From assembly GCA_011800155.1 (NCBI GenBank), contig CM022373.1, forward strand, positions 1 to 64,000: a stretch of DNA of 64,000 nucleotides, written 5' to 3'. This stretch comes from Flammulina velutipes (lineage: Eukaryota; Basidiomycota; Agaricomycetes; Agaricales; Physalacriaceae). Below are positions 1 to 11,891 of the stretch, in pieces. The position numbers and the translations under genes are program-made. The notes under the pieces were generated by a model, which saw only the letters and a list, made by a program, of their open reading frames with translations, was not told the origin of the DNA and ran no database searches. The stretch's first letter is position 1. Each line of letters opens with the position of its first letter.

Positions 1-165
1 CCCTAACCCTAACCCCCCCTAACCCTAACCCCCTAACCCTAACCCCCCTAACCCTAACCCTAACCCTAACCCCCCTAACCCTAACCCCCCTAACCCTAAC
101 CCCCTAACCCTAACCCCCCCCTAACCCTAACCCCCCCTAACCCTAACACCCCTAACCCTAACACC
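1..165. repeat. Telomeric repeat array (CCCTAA strand)
   Basis: The window opens with repeats of CCCTAA, the C-rich strand of a TTAGGG telomere, so base 1 is at or near a chromosome end. The array is irregular: runs of 3 to 7 C separate CCTAACCCTAA pairs, and near the inner edge variants with ACACCC appear. This is expected for the inner, degenerating part of a telomere in a TTAGGG-type fungus. Confidence 0.97.

Positions 166-238
<73 letters not shown>
166..238. repeat. (CTAA)n tetranucleotide array next to the telomere
   Basis: About 18 uninterrupted copies of CTAA (TTAG on the other strand) directly follow the telomeric repeats. The unit is the telomere hexamer without two of its G/C bases, so it may be a variant telomerase product or a slippage expansion of one degenerate unit. 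The unique subtelomere starts right after it. Confidence 0.95.
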
Positions 239-899
239 GCACACCATCGCATCTACTCGCTACATCCTACACCCTTCTCAACAACACACGCGCATGTCTA
301 CTCGCCTGCACTACCGCATGCACTGTTCATATACGACTACATTTAAATCGCTCAAACAACTCTTACGCTATTACAAAACACTCGGGGGGGTTATCACACG
401 ATCTCAATATGTTACACGACGCTTGAATATGTCTATGTTTACGATGTAATGATGTGTTCAAACATAGCGGACATAGCGGGTATGTCTCTTCCTACAAGCT
501 AATGTCATGCTGTGTATGAACATTCATGTCGGGTTCACAAAGACTGGATCGATAGTACATACAGTCTGGTATTTTGTATACATGTCTTGAGCAAGTTGAA
601 TTTTAACTCAAGTCTGTACGCTTATGTTCAGTCATACTATGTTGGTCATGAAAGCTGTTATATCAAAATGATGTGAGTCTGGTCAATAATAGCTTGAAAG
701 ATAATGCTTGGACTGTATTAATTGATCGCTGCTATCATGGTCTTACGATTTATCAATACATCTAAAAGTCGACAAGATTCTGTTGACGTTTGACAACAAC
801 TTCACTGCTAATACAAGTACATTAACTACGCTTTTCTATTTTGTGTCTTGCAACAGAGTACAGGAAACATTGATTCCTCTTTGTGTATACCTATGTTGT
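239..899. other. Subtelomeric AT-rich spacer, no gene seen
   Basis: AT-rich sequence between the telomere and the first gene. Open frames here (for example on the plus strand from 783) are antisense to the two-exon gene that follows. I see no conserved coding pattern. Confidence 0.6.
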
Positions 900-1576
900 C
901 TACATCATCATATTGAGCTCGTTCACCAACCAATTTCCTGTAATACTCTCCTTGTAGCCAACCTCTTGTTCAATGCTTGCCTGTACCACACCAGCCATAG
1001 CATACAACAACATCGTATAACCCTCGACCTCGTAATTCTGGATAATGATCGAATTGTGCTTGGTAACTTCTTTTGGCTGCCAAAGCAGAAGCAGAGTGTG
1101 GCTGACTGCTGTTACCATAAAGCTATCAACTAGACGTTGAACTTGAATATCGTAAACATTGCTGAATAGATATTAAGCAAGAGTTGCAATGTTGAAAAAG
1201 TAATAAGAACCTACACCATAGCGCTCAATGCTTCAACAGCCTTGTTGAGATCGTCAACATCTCTCTTCTGGATCTCCTTTACGCGTTCCTCAAACAGCTC
1301 GTAAAAGACGTGAAGCTTGGCTACATCTTCTTGAGAGGTGTAGGATACCTCGATCTTGCGTCTGCCACTACTGAGCATTTGCGCGATCCAGTGTCTCGCC
1401 ATAACATTGGCAATCTCTCCTAGTGCCTTAGCAAAGGCTTTACGTTGGACGGTATCGATATGTGTGGGAAGACGAGTGGCGGAAACATGGGGAGGAATAT
1501 GTTGGCCAATAGGCAGAGCTAGGCAAGTCGGAGGAAGAGAGAAAGTACAGTTCTTGAACGTAAGAAAATAGAGCAT
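900..1576 (-). CDS. Hypothetical subtelomeric protein, copy A (2 exons)
   Basis: Two exons, 1576-1215 and 1161-900, joined across a 53 bp intron (GTAGGT donor, TTCAG acceptor), give 207 residues. I do not recognise the family. The N-terminus starts MLYFLTFKNC and holds a LPPTCLALPIGQHIPPHV-like segment; the middle (IANVMARHW) looks helical, and the protein ends NWLVNELNMMM. The gene at 1813-2473 is a clear paralog: same intron position and phase, same 262 nt second exon, and the same conserved blocks including SITGNWLV near the end. The start at 1576 is preferred because the paralog starts at the same residue and a TATA box lies 55 bp upstream. No signal peptide or membrane segment is obvious. 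Conservation of the frame in both copies argues that it is a real gene. Confidence 0.72.
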
Positions 1577-1630
1577 TTTCAAAGTAGATGATGATGAGAT
1601 GAGAGCAAGAGCGCAAGAGCCTGATCAGAC

Positions 1631-1641
1631 TATATATATGA
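1631..1641 (-). promoter_or_regulatory. TATA-like box of copy A
   Basis: TATATATAG on the minus strand about 55 bp upstream of the start at 1576. It is followed by sequence matching the equivalent place upstream of the paralog (ATACATTGAT next to the box in both), so the promoter was duplicated with the gene. Confidence 0.55.
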
Positions 1642-1812
1642 TCATCAATGTATGACCTCATGCGATTGATACCATCAAACATGACCATCTACTGTCTGAT
1701 ACATCTAGATTCCTACAAGAGTGCGAGGATTTAATAATTCTTACTAGTTCTTGAGAATTACCAGAGCTACTTGCATATCATGCAAAGTTCGATTTGAATA
1801 CAACTACATTTC

Positions 1813-2473
1813 CTACATCATCAAGTTAAGTTGCTTCACCAACCAATTACCGGTGATACTGTCCATGTTGTTAATCTCTCCTTCAATCGATGCCTGAGTC
1901 AAACCACCAATTGCATTCACCAATACCATATAGTCCTCCACCTTGTACTCCTCAATTATCGTCTTGTCATCGTCCTGAATTTGATCAGGTTGCCAGCGCG
2001 CAAGTACTGTCTGCGTAACAGTTGTTACGAGATAGTCATTGAGAAGATGTTGGACTTGGATGTCAAAGACATTGCTGTACAGATAGTCGTTAGCATGAGA
2101 ATAAGTACAAGTCATGTTTATCTTACACAACAGTGGCCAATGTTTCGACAGCCTTGTGAAGTTCCTTGCTGTTTCCCTTCTGCCAATCCTTCATGCACAT
2201 CTCCAAGTCCTCATAAAATGTTGGCAGTCTCATCAAGACCTCTTGCGAGAGGTACGATCGACCACTGATGAGCATTTGATAGGCCCAGTTCCTAGCCATG
2301 ATATTGGCAATGTCTCCAAGTCCGTGCGCTAGGGTTTCACGTTGCGCGATGTAAAGTTGGGAGGGATGACGAAGAGCCACGACATGAGGAGGAATGTGCT
2401 GGGCAATCGGAAGACCCAGACAGACAGGAGGAAGCGCAAGAGAGCAGTTCTTGAAAGAGGCAAAATAGAGCAT
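1813..2473 (-). CDS. Hypothetical subtelomeric protein, copy B (2 exons)
   Basis: Paralog of the gene at 900-1576. Exons 2473-2127 and 2074-1813 are separated by a 52 bp intron with a GTAAGA donor, a GCTAAC branch-site-like sequence and a TACAG acceptor; the product is 202 residues. It starts MLYFASFKNC, repeats the LPP.CL.LPI.QHIPPHV block, and ends SITGNWLVKQLNLMM. Both copies are intact although they have diverged widely, which suggests selection rather than recent drift. Function unknown. The open frame could be extended upstream of 2473, but copy A cannot, so the inner ATG is chosen. Confidence 0.72.
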
Positions 2474-2531
2474 ATTGTGAAAAGTTGATGGTGATGGTGT
2501 AAAGATAAGAGACACAGAGACAGATCTAGGC

Positions 2532-2541
2532 TATATATATT
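2532..2541 (-). promoter_or_regulatory. TATA-like box of copy B
   Basis: TATATATAG on the minus strand, about 59 bp upstream of the start at 2473, followed by the ATACATTGAT-like flank shared with copy A. Confidence 0.55.
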
Positions 2542-5500
2542 TGGATCAATGTATGTACTTGTTTAACTGATGATCTCTAGTGACTCCAAGATGCGACGAT
2601 CTTAGATGGTCACATCTGAGTGATCTTTACATAAGAAATTTCAAAGGAGAGATACATCAATGACAGTCAGTGTATGTGCCATGATCAGATGATGCATGTG
2701 ATGTGACCATCTTGGATCGTCACAATGTGTGATTGTGAGAGACATCAATGACATCATACAAGTGGTTGATGGATGATGTGACTGACTTGAACAGTCACAA
2801 GGTGTGATGGTTACCCAAAAGGGAAGGAGGCATCAGTTTAAATTGATGGCATCAGTTAAAATGTGATGGTACCTTTTAAGGCTTGCCTTTAAATGAAAGA
2901 CTTTTGTTAGAATAGCAACTAACCATATCTTTCTGTCCTTCCCATATGGACTATGCACCCGCGCTAAGTCTCCGGGACGGAATCCTTAGACTTACCAGCA
3001 ACGGCTATAGTGGAACGCTCTAGTTCGAGGCGTTACTTCGTGGTTCCGTAAAGTAGCTAAGACTTCGTAATGATGATCTGCCAACATATGTGCGACCACC
3101 AACAGATGCAAGATTCTTAGTTGTTATCAAGTTACATATCAATCCGTCGAATATGTTTTCCTCGGTGCTGATGCTTTGTCTCCTACCTCTCTTCGCGATC
3201 CGGTAGACGCCACGGCAAATCTAACCAACTCATCTGTGAAGCGCCGAACCATTTTATAGGATGATTGACGTATCCGTCTTGTATATAACGTTGCACACCT
3301 CATTGTCAGCCATGATCTTAACAAGCTCTCGCGGTACGGTTGCAATATCGATAGATCATGGCGCGAAACTTGGCTATATCGACCCCAGTGACCTACGGAG
3401 TACGTGGCTTACAGTTGAACTCTACCTACGAGCCTAGCATCGTTCACTATATACGGGAGATGAAACGACCGCAATAGATAGCCTTGAGTGTTCGTGATAT
3501 GCAGAATGGTTTCATGCTTACCATCTAGAGATGAATCAGAAGCCTTTGTATGTCGGAGCTTGGAGGAAGTGCGGTATGAAGACAGCGCGTCTGCGAAACA
3601 TCAGACAGATATCATACATTGCTGGGGATTCGTCGCTAAGATACGCGCCACGCTATTTCTATCGAGCGTATTTTGTTCCCGATATCTTACCTACGTTGGG
3701 GATGGTTTGGAATTCTGCACTACGGGCGCGGAACAGCTCGTGCCTCTGGAGCGCCGTGGCGTACGCCCACCAGCACCCATACGGTCATCAAGATCTGATA
3801 AAAAATACTGATCAACGATCCCGGCAAGCGCCGCTTATTTTTCTCTTTTAAAGGACGTCGGATCATGATGAATGTTCCTTTGCTTTGCCCAATACGCCCA
3901 CTTCCTGTATATGGCTCCAATTCGTGATTGGCGCCGTCCCCGAGCTCATCGATGAGCATGCGTAGCCCGATATGACAGTCGAGGATCGAAGGATTGGAGA
4001 GAGGTCGAAGTGAACGGTGCGTGTTCATCGATGGTGTCACCAATCGCCTAACTCACCGCTACATTAAAGCATCAATGCATATCAGATATCCACCGTCTAC
4101 AATGCCACCGACAATGGGATTCCGCAACATCGCCATACCTCTTGATCAACGTCTCAAGACCAGAGAGATTCATTACCGTTCGGCCGTTAATATGCTGCTG
4201 CGTGGGCACAGAGGGAGAGTTGTGGGACGTGGGGAAAGACTACGGTGCGTCTCCTGTGCTCGACGCAAGATTTTCACTGACAGTCTTACACCATCCGATG
4301 CGATAGACTTCCAATCACTTACTGGATCCTTTGTCCACGGCATCGCTATCGCTCTCGTCGTTTCATACATTCCCTCTCGTCGTTCCATCCATTCCCGCTC
4401 GTCTGTGTCGATATGTGAGCCGTCCCCGACGTTCGCCTTCCTTCCCGCCGGCATACTCGAACCGTTCGATATCTCTAGCGTGGTGTTCGCTTCCCCATCG
4501 ATCTTACTCGCTTTGGTAATCCGCCTGCTGGTATGCCTCCAGCGACCAGTCGGGCGGATGCTAATCTCCTCCGACCACCCTGCGACTCTCCTTGCGGCTT
4601 AAGGGCCACCATCAGAGATCGCGAGGCGTGGCGGAGTTCTAGAAAGGCAAGAGACGGGAGTCGTGGCGCCACCCTGGTCGGGATTTCGGCCTTTCGGTGC
4701 ATCGTATTCGACGACGACTGGCATATACTTCCGGGATTCTCGCGAGTGCTCGTCCCGGTGCATCGTTTCCTTCGGCATCCCTAGGAAATTACTCCGACAT
4801 GTGAACGACATTATTGTTCTTTACTCTGTGGCGTTCACTTTCCCCTTCGTGTCGGTATGACCACATTTCGCGAAGCGTTCATTTCCGCTTTGGGAAGTGC
4901 TATGTTTTACGTTTGCGCTGTGTATCTGGGCCATACTCGCTGTCTTTGGCGTTCTCTGACAGATCTTCTGGATCGGGCCGCGTCACCGGGTTGGCCTGGT
5001 GGAGGACGATGATGTCCGTATTTGAACGATTTACGTGGGGAAGCGATGGGGAAGGAGATTGTAGACGAGATTACGACACGTTCAATACAGTTCATTAGGT
5101 TTATGTTCATGAGGTTGTGTCATAGAATGAGATTCATCCTTCCTTCATCTCGGCAGGATGGTTGTATGTCGCGCAAATGATGGTTTCCATCTGTTTGGCG
5201 CAGCCATGGTTCTGACCCCAGGAATGCAGTGTTGCTTGGAATAGGCGCCACTGATTTCGAGGCGTCGTTGGAACAATGGATTTGTCTGTCGATATCAGCA
5301 TGGGGCGACGATGTTCAAAGTCAGCGAAGGTTTGAGAATGAGTCTTGATGGAGATATGTACGTGCGCCGTAAATCGTTTTAATGGAACAAGACGCGACGA
5401 GTGGCCGAGCACGATGAATCATGTATCGTTATCAAGGGTTGGATGAACGATGAAGGTCCGCTCCCACCAGGAAGTAGACGCTGGGCTGGATATATCATAT

Positions 5501-6020
5501 CACATCTAGTCATGATCACGGAGGTACTGCATAGCACTCAGTGGCGGTAGCGCGCTGACTCATCGGAGGAGCTGAAGTGACTGACTGACTGACTACCCAG
5601 TAACTGGGTCGAATTGGGCGTAGGGCAAACCGCGGATATGACTGGCGCTGAGGACGAGTTAAGGGAGAGATGTTAGCAAATTACTTTACGTCGAGTGATC
5701 CTGAGGCACGTGTGGCGAGCGACGACGCCGAGGAGGGCGAAGACGAGAGCTTCAGGATGTGGACTTGCTTTAGTAGTTCATTTACCGACATTAATGGGGA
5801 CTGAATTATGTATGGTAGGCCCGCCACACAAACGCACTTGAGTGGAAGCGCGGGGATAAGATCTTGACCCTTCTAGATAGCGCCGAAAGGGGAAGGGGAC
5901 CCTGAGATCGAGTTTGCCTCGTGCGAAATGACTGGTTATATAAGACCGACGCGTCCCCACCTAAAGTGCTGTTACCCTCTTTCTCCCTTGTTCCTACACT
6001 CACCTGCTCGCCACCACTCA
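2542..6020. other. 3.5 kb subtelomeric region without a supportable gene
   Basis: 2560-2900 is low-complexity sequence with loosely repeated GATGTGAC / GTCACA words. 3100-5450 holds overlapping open frames on both strands (the longest 3994-4602 plus), but none shows a family motif, a paired intron structure or a codon pattern that beats its antisense frame. 4173-4500 on the minus strand could be a decayed gene. A short (GACT)n run sits near 5579. I see no RNA gene here. Confidence 0.5.
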
Positions 6021-8947
6021 ATGGAGACGTTCAAGAATCTGCTGTCGCCCTTGGGCATGAATACTGGCGCCATACAGGATACGCTGGTGAGCTCGTCGTT
6101 CTCTGTCTTATCGCTGCTAGTTCCAGTCTCGAGTACCGTCTTCGGAGGACGTGCGGGGGTGCAGAGGCGACGACGCAGAGACGTTCGTAGAGGTTCCCTG
6201 GCGTGTGGCGTCGTGTGGCGCGGTTTTGGCTTGCTATTGTCATTGTCTCGGTGCCGTGGTCCCCATCATCCATACTCATTTCACCGAACAGAAACTCGTA
6301 GTCATCGGTGGCACCGTCGAGACCGCTCGGCGTGCATCCGTCTCGGCATGGAATGGCTTCGTCGACTCCTTCTTCCTCACCGCCCACTTCAGCCAAGAAG
6401 ACTACCCCTATGACTGGCTCATGCATTGGCTCAGCAAAGTACGGCGCCACATTCGCAACTCATATATCCACATATAACTCCTCCGCAGCAACCGGCCTGG
6501 GGCCGCTCACGCGAATTCGAGATTACTACGCGTTCCGGAGGTCGACATGGACTCAGCAATAGCACCGCTGGAGATTTGGTCGACGAAGAAGAAGAGGAGG
6601 AGGATTCGCTGCTTGTGCATGGACGGAAGAAGCGCAAGGTCGCGTTTATGCCCAGTGTTGGTGAGTGCCACTTACCCTTCGCTCCTCCGTCCATACACCG
6701 CTCGTCCATGATTTTCCTTGCTAACCCCGATCTTCACACAGACACCACGCACACCATTTACTACCGCGGTCACTGGCTTCGCATAACTCGCACCAAGCGC
6801 TATCCCGACTACGGCCACGGCAGCTCTCTCAAAATTAGGTGAGTCATTGTCCCATTTCCACTTCGCCGAACTTCCTATCCCATCGGTCTCATTTACTTTT
6901 CATCTTACATTCATATTTCATTCATTCACTTTCTCCAATCCGCATCTCATCATTACTCTTCCGACGCGCCATTTACTCTATCCCGCTCCCTTACCTATCT
7001 CCCGCTCTGATCGCTCATTGTTCTGTCCCATTTGTCTTTTTCTTCCGAACACTGACCGTTTACCCCAGTGTCGTCGCCCGCAACAACGATATCCTCAAGA
7101 AGCTCGTCCTCGAGGCAAAACGCGAATACGAAAAAGATGCCGAACACAGGGTTCATATCTTCCTTGCCGACACGTGAGTACATTTCCGTTGTCGAGACGG
7201 AGACAGTTACACGTTTACCTGTCTGGATGTCGGTGTAATCACCAAATGTTCCGCCTCTGCTTCATCGTCTGGATACGCCTCAAGGATTTGATACTGATGA
7301 CTTCTTGCAGGACATATCCCTGCTGGAGATGGAACGGTGCACGTCAAAAGCGCCCTATGAGCTCGATCGTCTTGCAGCCGGGTGTCAAGGACATGCTCCT
7401 TGCCGACTGTAAAGACTTCCTGCAAAGCGAGGAATGGTATGTTCCCTTTCCTCGTTCCCCTATGTGTACTAAAGCTCCTTTAGGTACGCCGAACGCGGTA
7501 TTCCCTTCCGTCGTGGTTACCTCCTCCATGGTGTGCCCGGATCGGGCAAGACCTCGCTCATCCACTCTCTTGCTGGTGAGCTCGGACTCGACATCTACGT
7601 TGTCAGCTTGAGCGGGAAGGGCATGAGTGACAACACGCTGACAACCCTAATGGGACACGTACCGACAAGGTAAGCGTCTTCTCAAGTGACCGCAAGTTCC
7701 ATTGCTAATGTCGTTCGGTAGATGTATCCTCCTCCTCGAAGATCTCGACGCTGCATTCACTCGCTCTGTCTCCCGTGATGCGAACTCGACTGGAACACCA
7801 ACCGGGACGGCTACCTCTACGACTGCTGGCGCGGCCACGACGGCGACTAAGGAGGAGTCCAACGACGGTTCTACGCTCTCCTTATCCGGTTTACTCAACT
7901 CCCTGGATGGCGTCGCCGCTGCCGAAGGACGTCTTCTCTTCGCTACCACCAACCACATCGAGCGACTTGATCCTGCTCTCAGCCGACCTGGACGTATGGA
8001 CGTCTGGGTCAACTTTGGTCATGCTACCAAATGGCAGGCCGAGGGTATCTTCAAGTGCTTCTTCCCATGGAAGAAGGAGGCTGCTGCTGAAGACAAGGGC
8101 AAGGAGGTCGAGAAGGGCGAGAAGAAGGGTGATGTCGCCACCACCAACGTTCCCGGAGCGCCGACGAAGGGCAAGTACAAGCATCAAATACCTGTGCTGT
8201 CCGAGCAGGAGATCGACGACCTGGCCAAGAAGTTCGCCAGCGAGATCCCTGAGGACGAGTTGAGTGTGAGTTTCTATTTCGTCTGTCTGTTGTCCTCTTA
8301 CTCATCCATACAAAGGTCGCTGCTCTTCAAGGTTACCTCCTCAAGAATAAGACGCGCCCTCGCGAGGCCGTGGAGGAGGTCGCTGCTTGGGTCATCTCGG
8401 AGCGTGAGTCTCGCGAGAAGCTCAAGAAGGAGAAGGAAAAGAAGGAGCGCGAAGAGAAGGAGGCCAAGGAGAAAGCGGACAAGGAAGTAAGTAGCTCTTG
8501 TTCTACGCGCATGGGCTTGAGCTAACATGTTTACAGAAGGAAGAAAAAGAGGCCAAGGAGAAGTTGGAGAAGGAGAAGACTGAGCGTAAGGAGGCTCGCG
8601 CTGCCAAGGCCAAGAAGGCTCGTTCGTCGACCACCGTTCCCCCGCCCCCTGTCGCCAGCTCAGAGTCGGAGTCGCCTGCGTCGTCGTCGTCTTCGGATGA
8701 TACCTCTACTGGAATCGACGCCGATACCGAGGAGAGCGTAACATCGGAGGAGGAGACGGAGGGCGCGTCGAAAGACAACAAGGAGAAGTGGGTCAGTGTC
8801 AAGAAGTCGGAGGACAAGGCTGAGCCCTCGACGGAGGCCTCCGCGGACACCGACGCTGCCGTCGCTCCTCCCACTGCTTCCGAAGCCGCCATCATTGACG
8901 CTGCCGTCGCTGCTGCCGTCGTCGTCGAAGTGACTTCATCGTCATAA
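6021..8947 (+). CDS. BCS1-like AAA ATPase (10 exons)
   Basis: Exons 6021-6086, 6292-6438, 6489-6660, 6742-6838, 7069-7173, 7311-7436, 7484-7669, 7722-8265, 8316-8486 and 8537-8947 sum to 675 codons (674 aa). The N-terminal part matches the BCS1_N type domain (TVETARR, SFFLTAHF, YPYDWLMHWL). The AAA domain follows: Walker A GVPGSGKTS, Walker B CILLLEDLDAAF, sensor and arginine-finger region FATTNHIERLDPALSRPGRMD. Bcs1 proteins act at the inner mitochondrial membrane and move the folded Rieske protein for complex III; many basidiomycete paralogs have uncertain clients. Here a Thr/Ala-rich insert follows Walker B, and a long Lys/Glu coiled-coil-like and acidic Ser-rich tail replaces the usual short C-terminus. 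Bcs1 itself is near 450 aa, so this is a long paralog. The first intron (205 bp) is long and could hide an extra small exon. Confidence 0.88.
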
Positions 8948-10322
8948 ACTATCCATCCTACGTACTGCTTTATCTTTGCTCATTTCTCTCTCGGTCTTTG
9001 TCGTGCAATTGTGTCCATACCATCCCATCATGTCTCGTTATCTTCTCGTGTATATTGTAGTGTCCCGTAGCTCATACTTTGTTTACTTACTAGATGCCTG
9101 TTAAATAAAAAGTATGTTTAAACATCCTTTCGCTGCCTGGATGTTCGACGTGTTCGACGTCTACTGGATCTTCTTGCTTGCTACTTCGACTTAGTGGATA
9201 CGAAGTACAATTACAGCCATTTACTCTTCGCCATGTCCTCCCAACAATGTTTCAAGTAGGACGAGCATGAACTGCAAATCTTTGTTAGGAACACGTAACG
9301 CCCAGCACTTGGACTCTTACCATCACCATCTTGTCTCAAACTTTGGCAACGTCTTCTTTGATTCAGCCCTGCGGCTAGTGGGGCGCTACTGGTACACTAC
9401 TGGGTAGATAATCGATACTAGGAGAATCGTCGACGTCGCCGGAACGTGTAATATCCCAAACGCTAGTGTTACGTGTCCTTTCAATTCAAGCGGAATCTCT
9501 CCAAGTCATGCTTACTGGATCGACATAACGTCCCGGAAGGCTCACGAAATCCCATGCTATGTTCTCGCATTCGGCTTGCGTCCTCTCAATATGTTATGGA
9601 CACACCAAACTCCTCTCAGACGTACCGCTATGATCGGTTCAGACCGATTTCACCTTGTTCTTCCTGTCTGCGCGTTCTTCACTCTGCGGACTTCGCGTTC
9701 CGGGAGAATAGCTCTGATGCTCCATGTAAAGTGGCTCGTACATGGATCCGAGATGGCAGTGGAAGGCAGAACTACGAATTCGTATCGGATGGGCCTAAAT
9801 GGCAACGCCGATGCAAACGTCCATGGCCATAATACAAACACGTTCGAGGAGGACCCCACCAGGAAAGATCTCGGGGGTCTTCGTATCGATGAATGAGACG
9901 ACTAATCGACAGGTTTTCGCTTTGACTCGAGGGAATGGTCAACCGTGGGCTTATAGCCGCAAGACTCCAAGTGCTTCTTGACGTTTGCAGAGCAGATGCG
10001 CCTTGGGTGGTCAGTCGTCTATTCCTGCTATTCGTACTGCTGAACGATGAACCTAGACATTAAGATCTCTTCTATAGCAGGACCGATCGCTCGACCATTT
10101 GATTGGACGCTTCAACGCTTCAACGCTCCAACGCATTGAGACGCAGAACTGTCCAACTACCATATGGGCCGCCCTCTGCTACAGTCTGATATGAAGTATC
10201 TCGGACCAATGCAAGCGAACGGCTCTATTCCGGGCAGTACGACTTTCTGACTTATATGGGATTCGATATCTTACGGTTGCAGGATTTTAACCACAATTCC
10301 TATTCGTAACAAAGTCGCGGAA
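8948..10322. other. Intergenic region, no gene seen
   Basis: Contains the 3' end of the BCS1-like transcript and then mixed sequence. Plus-strand frames at 9473-9896 overlap each other without motifs or splice structure. No RNA gene was recognised. Confidence 0.5.
9104..9109 (+). terminator. Possible AATAAA polyadenylation signal of the BCS1-like gene
   Basis: AATAAA lies about 157 bp after the stop codon at 8947 in T-rich sequence. Fungal poly(A) signals are loose, so this is suggestive only. Confidence 0.35.
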
Positions 10323-11891
10323 TTACACATTGTTCAACCGCCGGTGTCTGCCCTTTACCTCTCGAGAGAGCTCCCACTTTAGAGCCTGAAGCTCATCCTC
10401 GACAACCTGGCTCGTACAGTACTTCGAAGTGAATACATACAGAGGCTTATTCCGATGAATCCAACGAGCTCTTCTCTCCAAGAAAACCATCATCTTATCC
10501 TCATATGCATCCAGCCACAGGGTATCCAAGGTGGGTAGATATGCAGAATATCGAATAGGCGGTATCGTCGTGGCACTAGCACCTCCCGCGTAGCTCGGTT
10601 GGGCGGGATAATTCAGCAACGAGAGGAAGTATCCGTCCGCGGCCCATAGCTGGAGATGCTTCAGCGAAGTGAGACTTCCCAAGAAGCGCATCGTTACTGG
10701 CAGCGTTTGGGTTGATGCCGTTCCCTCTTGCAATAACAGATAGAAGTTGGGCATCTCGAGTCTGTCCACGAACATGATGCGATCGAGCACGAGCTTTTCC
10801 ACTTGGTGCAGGGGGAGATACATCATCAGCGCTTCAAGCATCTCGTCCGTTGGGCTGTCGAAGAAACCTTGGTACAGGGTACGGAGGTTGGAGACTTCAA
10901 GGCGTTTCAAAGCGGGTGTACGGATAGAGGGAAGAAATGTCTGGACCACATTTGGATTGTGGTATGCGACGGATAATTTTTCCAAGGTAGGGAGAATGAC
11001 GGGTTGGAAAGTGCTATCGTTCTCGGAGTGGAGGATAGGGTCCCATACGAATTCGTGAAGAGACAGCTCTTCGAGTGTCGTGGAGCAAACAGCCAACATA
11101 TCACGCAAGAGAGGATAGGAAGGGCGAGTGGTAAGAGGCTGGTGTTCCAACGTCAGTGTCTTGAGACCAAGAGTCGGCAGTTTGTCCCACTCATAGGGTG
11201 CGCCACTTATCATGACATGTCGGAGGCTTGGGTAAAGTTTCTGACCCCAAGCATTCACCGCAGCTATGCTCCCCTCTGGGTAAGGATATTGGAGGACGGG
11301 GCAGAGAGCCTGTATGAGCTGTCTGCGAGGCTCGACCGCATCAAAGGTCGCAAACCCGCTTATGTTAACCCGTCCCCAAATCGAGTCTCTGAATGTATGG
11401 AGAAGGGGCATTTCCTGTCCGAAGAGAGCTTTGAGTGCGCCGAGATGCATCGGCCAGTCGTCGCCGACGACTGATATGCTCGCAATGCGACCAACATGTA
11501 TCAGTAGGATGGATGAGAGTGCAGGCATGTGCTTCCAGTTGAACCATCTATGTGGCCACCTACAGTTGCGATCGGGGGCAATGACGGTAATATCGACTGG
11601 CAGGTTTCCGCCACTGTTCAATGCAATCTGAGTCCGCATGAAAGTATCCTGTGATATAACAAAGGAACCTTGAGCCAAATTTTCGAAAACATATCGAGGG
11701 ATGACTGAATATTGGTCGATAGTGATAGATTTCCAGAGGAGTTTGTCGTTAAACGTGAGTAATCTCCAGTGGCGGCAGACTGATGCGAGGATAAACCGAA
11801 TATCGCCATGAAACCTATAGTAGGGCTGGAGAAGGCAATACTGGAAGATTTCAAGTTGAAGTTCGTTTGGTAGATCGAGGAAGTGAATCAT
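10323..11891 (-). CDS. F-box-like domain protein
   Basis: Single-exon 522-residue protein. The first 50 residues form an F-box-like motif (LPNELQLEIFQYC, then VCRHWRLL and LLWKSITID). The rest is a leucine-rich scaffold with repeated LxxLxL patterns, the usual layout of basidiomycete F-box proteins that bind Skp1 and recruit a substrate to an SCF ubiquitin ligase. The protein at 20861-22399 is a paralog: both share the block after the F-box, a GNDW/GDDWPM segment, LLHTF and NAWGQ..YP. The start at 11891 puts the F-box at residue 4, as in the paralog. Substrate unknown. Confidence 0.85.
   Translation of the reverse strand: MIHFLDLPNELQLEIFQYCLLQPYYRFHGDIRFILASVCRHWRLLTFNDKLLWKSITIDQYSVIPRYVFENLAQGSFVISQDTFMRTQIALNSGGNLPVDITVIAPDRNCRWPHRWFNWKHMPALSSILLIHVGRIASISVVGDDWPMHLGALKALFGQEMPLLHTFRDSIWGRVNISGFATFDAVEPRRQLIQALCPVLQYPYPEGSIAAVNAWGQKLYPSLRHVMISGAPYEWDKLPTLGLKTLTLEHQPLTTRPSYPLLRDMLAVCSTTLEELSLHEFVWDPILHSENDSTFQPVILPTLEKLSVAYHNPNVVQTFLPSIRTPALKRLEVSNLRTLYQGFFDSPTDEMLEALMMYLPLHQVEKLVLDRIMFVDRLEMPNFYLLLQEGTASTQTLPVTMRFLGSLTSLKHLQLWAADGYFLSLLNYPAQPSYAGGASATTIPPIRYSAYLPTLDTLWLDAYEDKMMVFLERRARWIHRNKPLYVFTSKYCTSQVVEDELQALKWELSREVKGRHRRLNNV

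Noticed and set aside
166..238. CRISPR-like or minisatellite array
   Set aside because: The unit is 4 bp with no spacers; it is a simple repeat. No CRISPR array is present and none is expected in a fungus.
3994..4602. 202-codon plus-strand open frame
   Set aside because: No motif, no partner exon, and overlapped by a comparably plausible minus-strand frame (4173-4454); codon pattern not convincing.
9473..9896. Plus-strand frames upstream of the first F-box gene
   Set aside because: Two overlapping frames without motifs; no splice structure or paralog elsewhere in the window.
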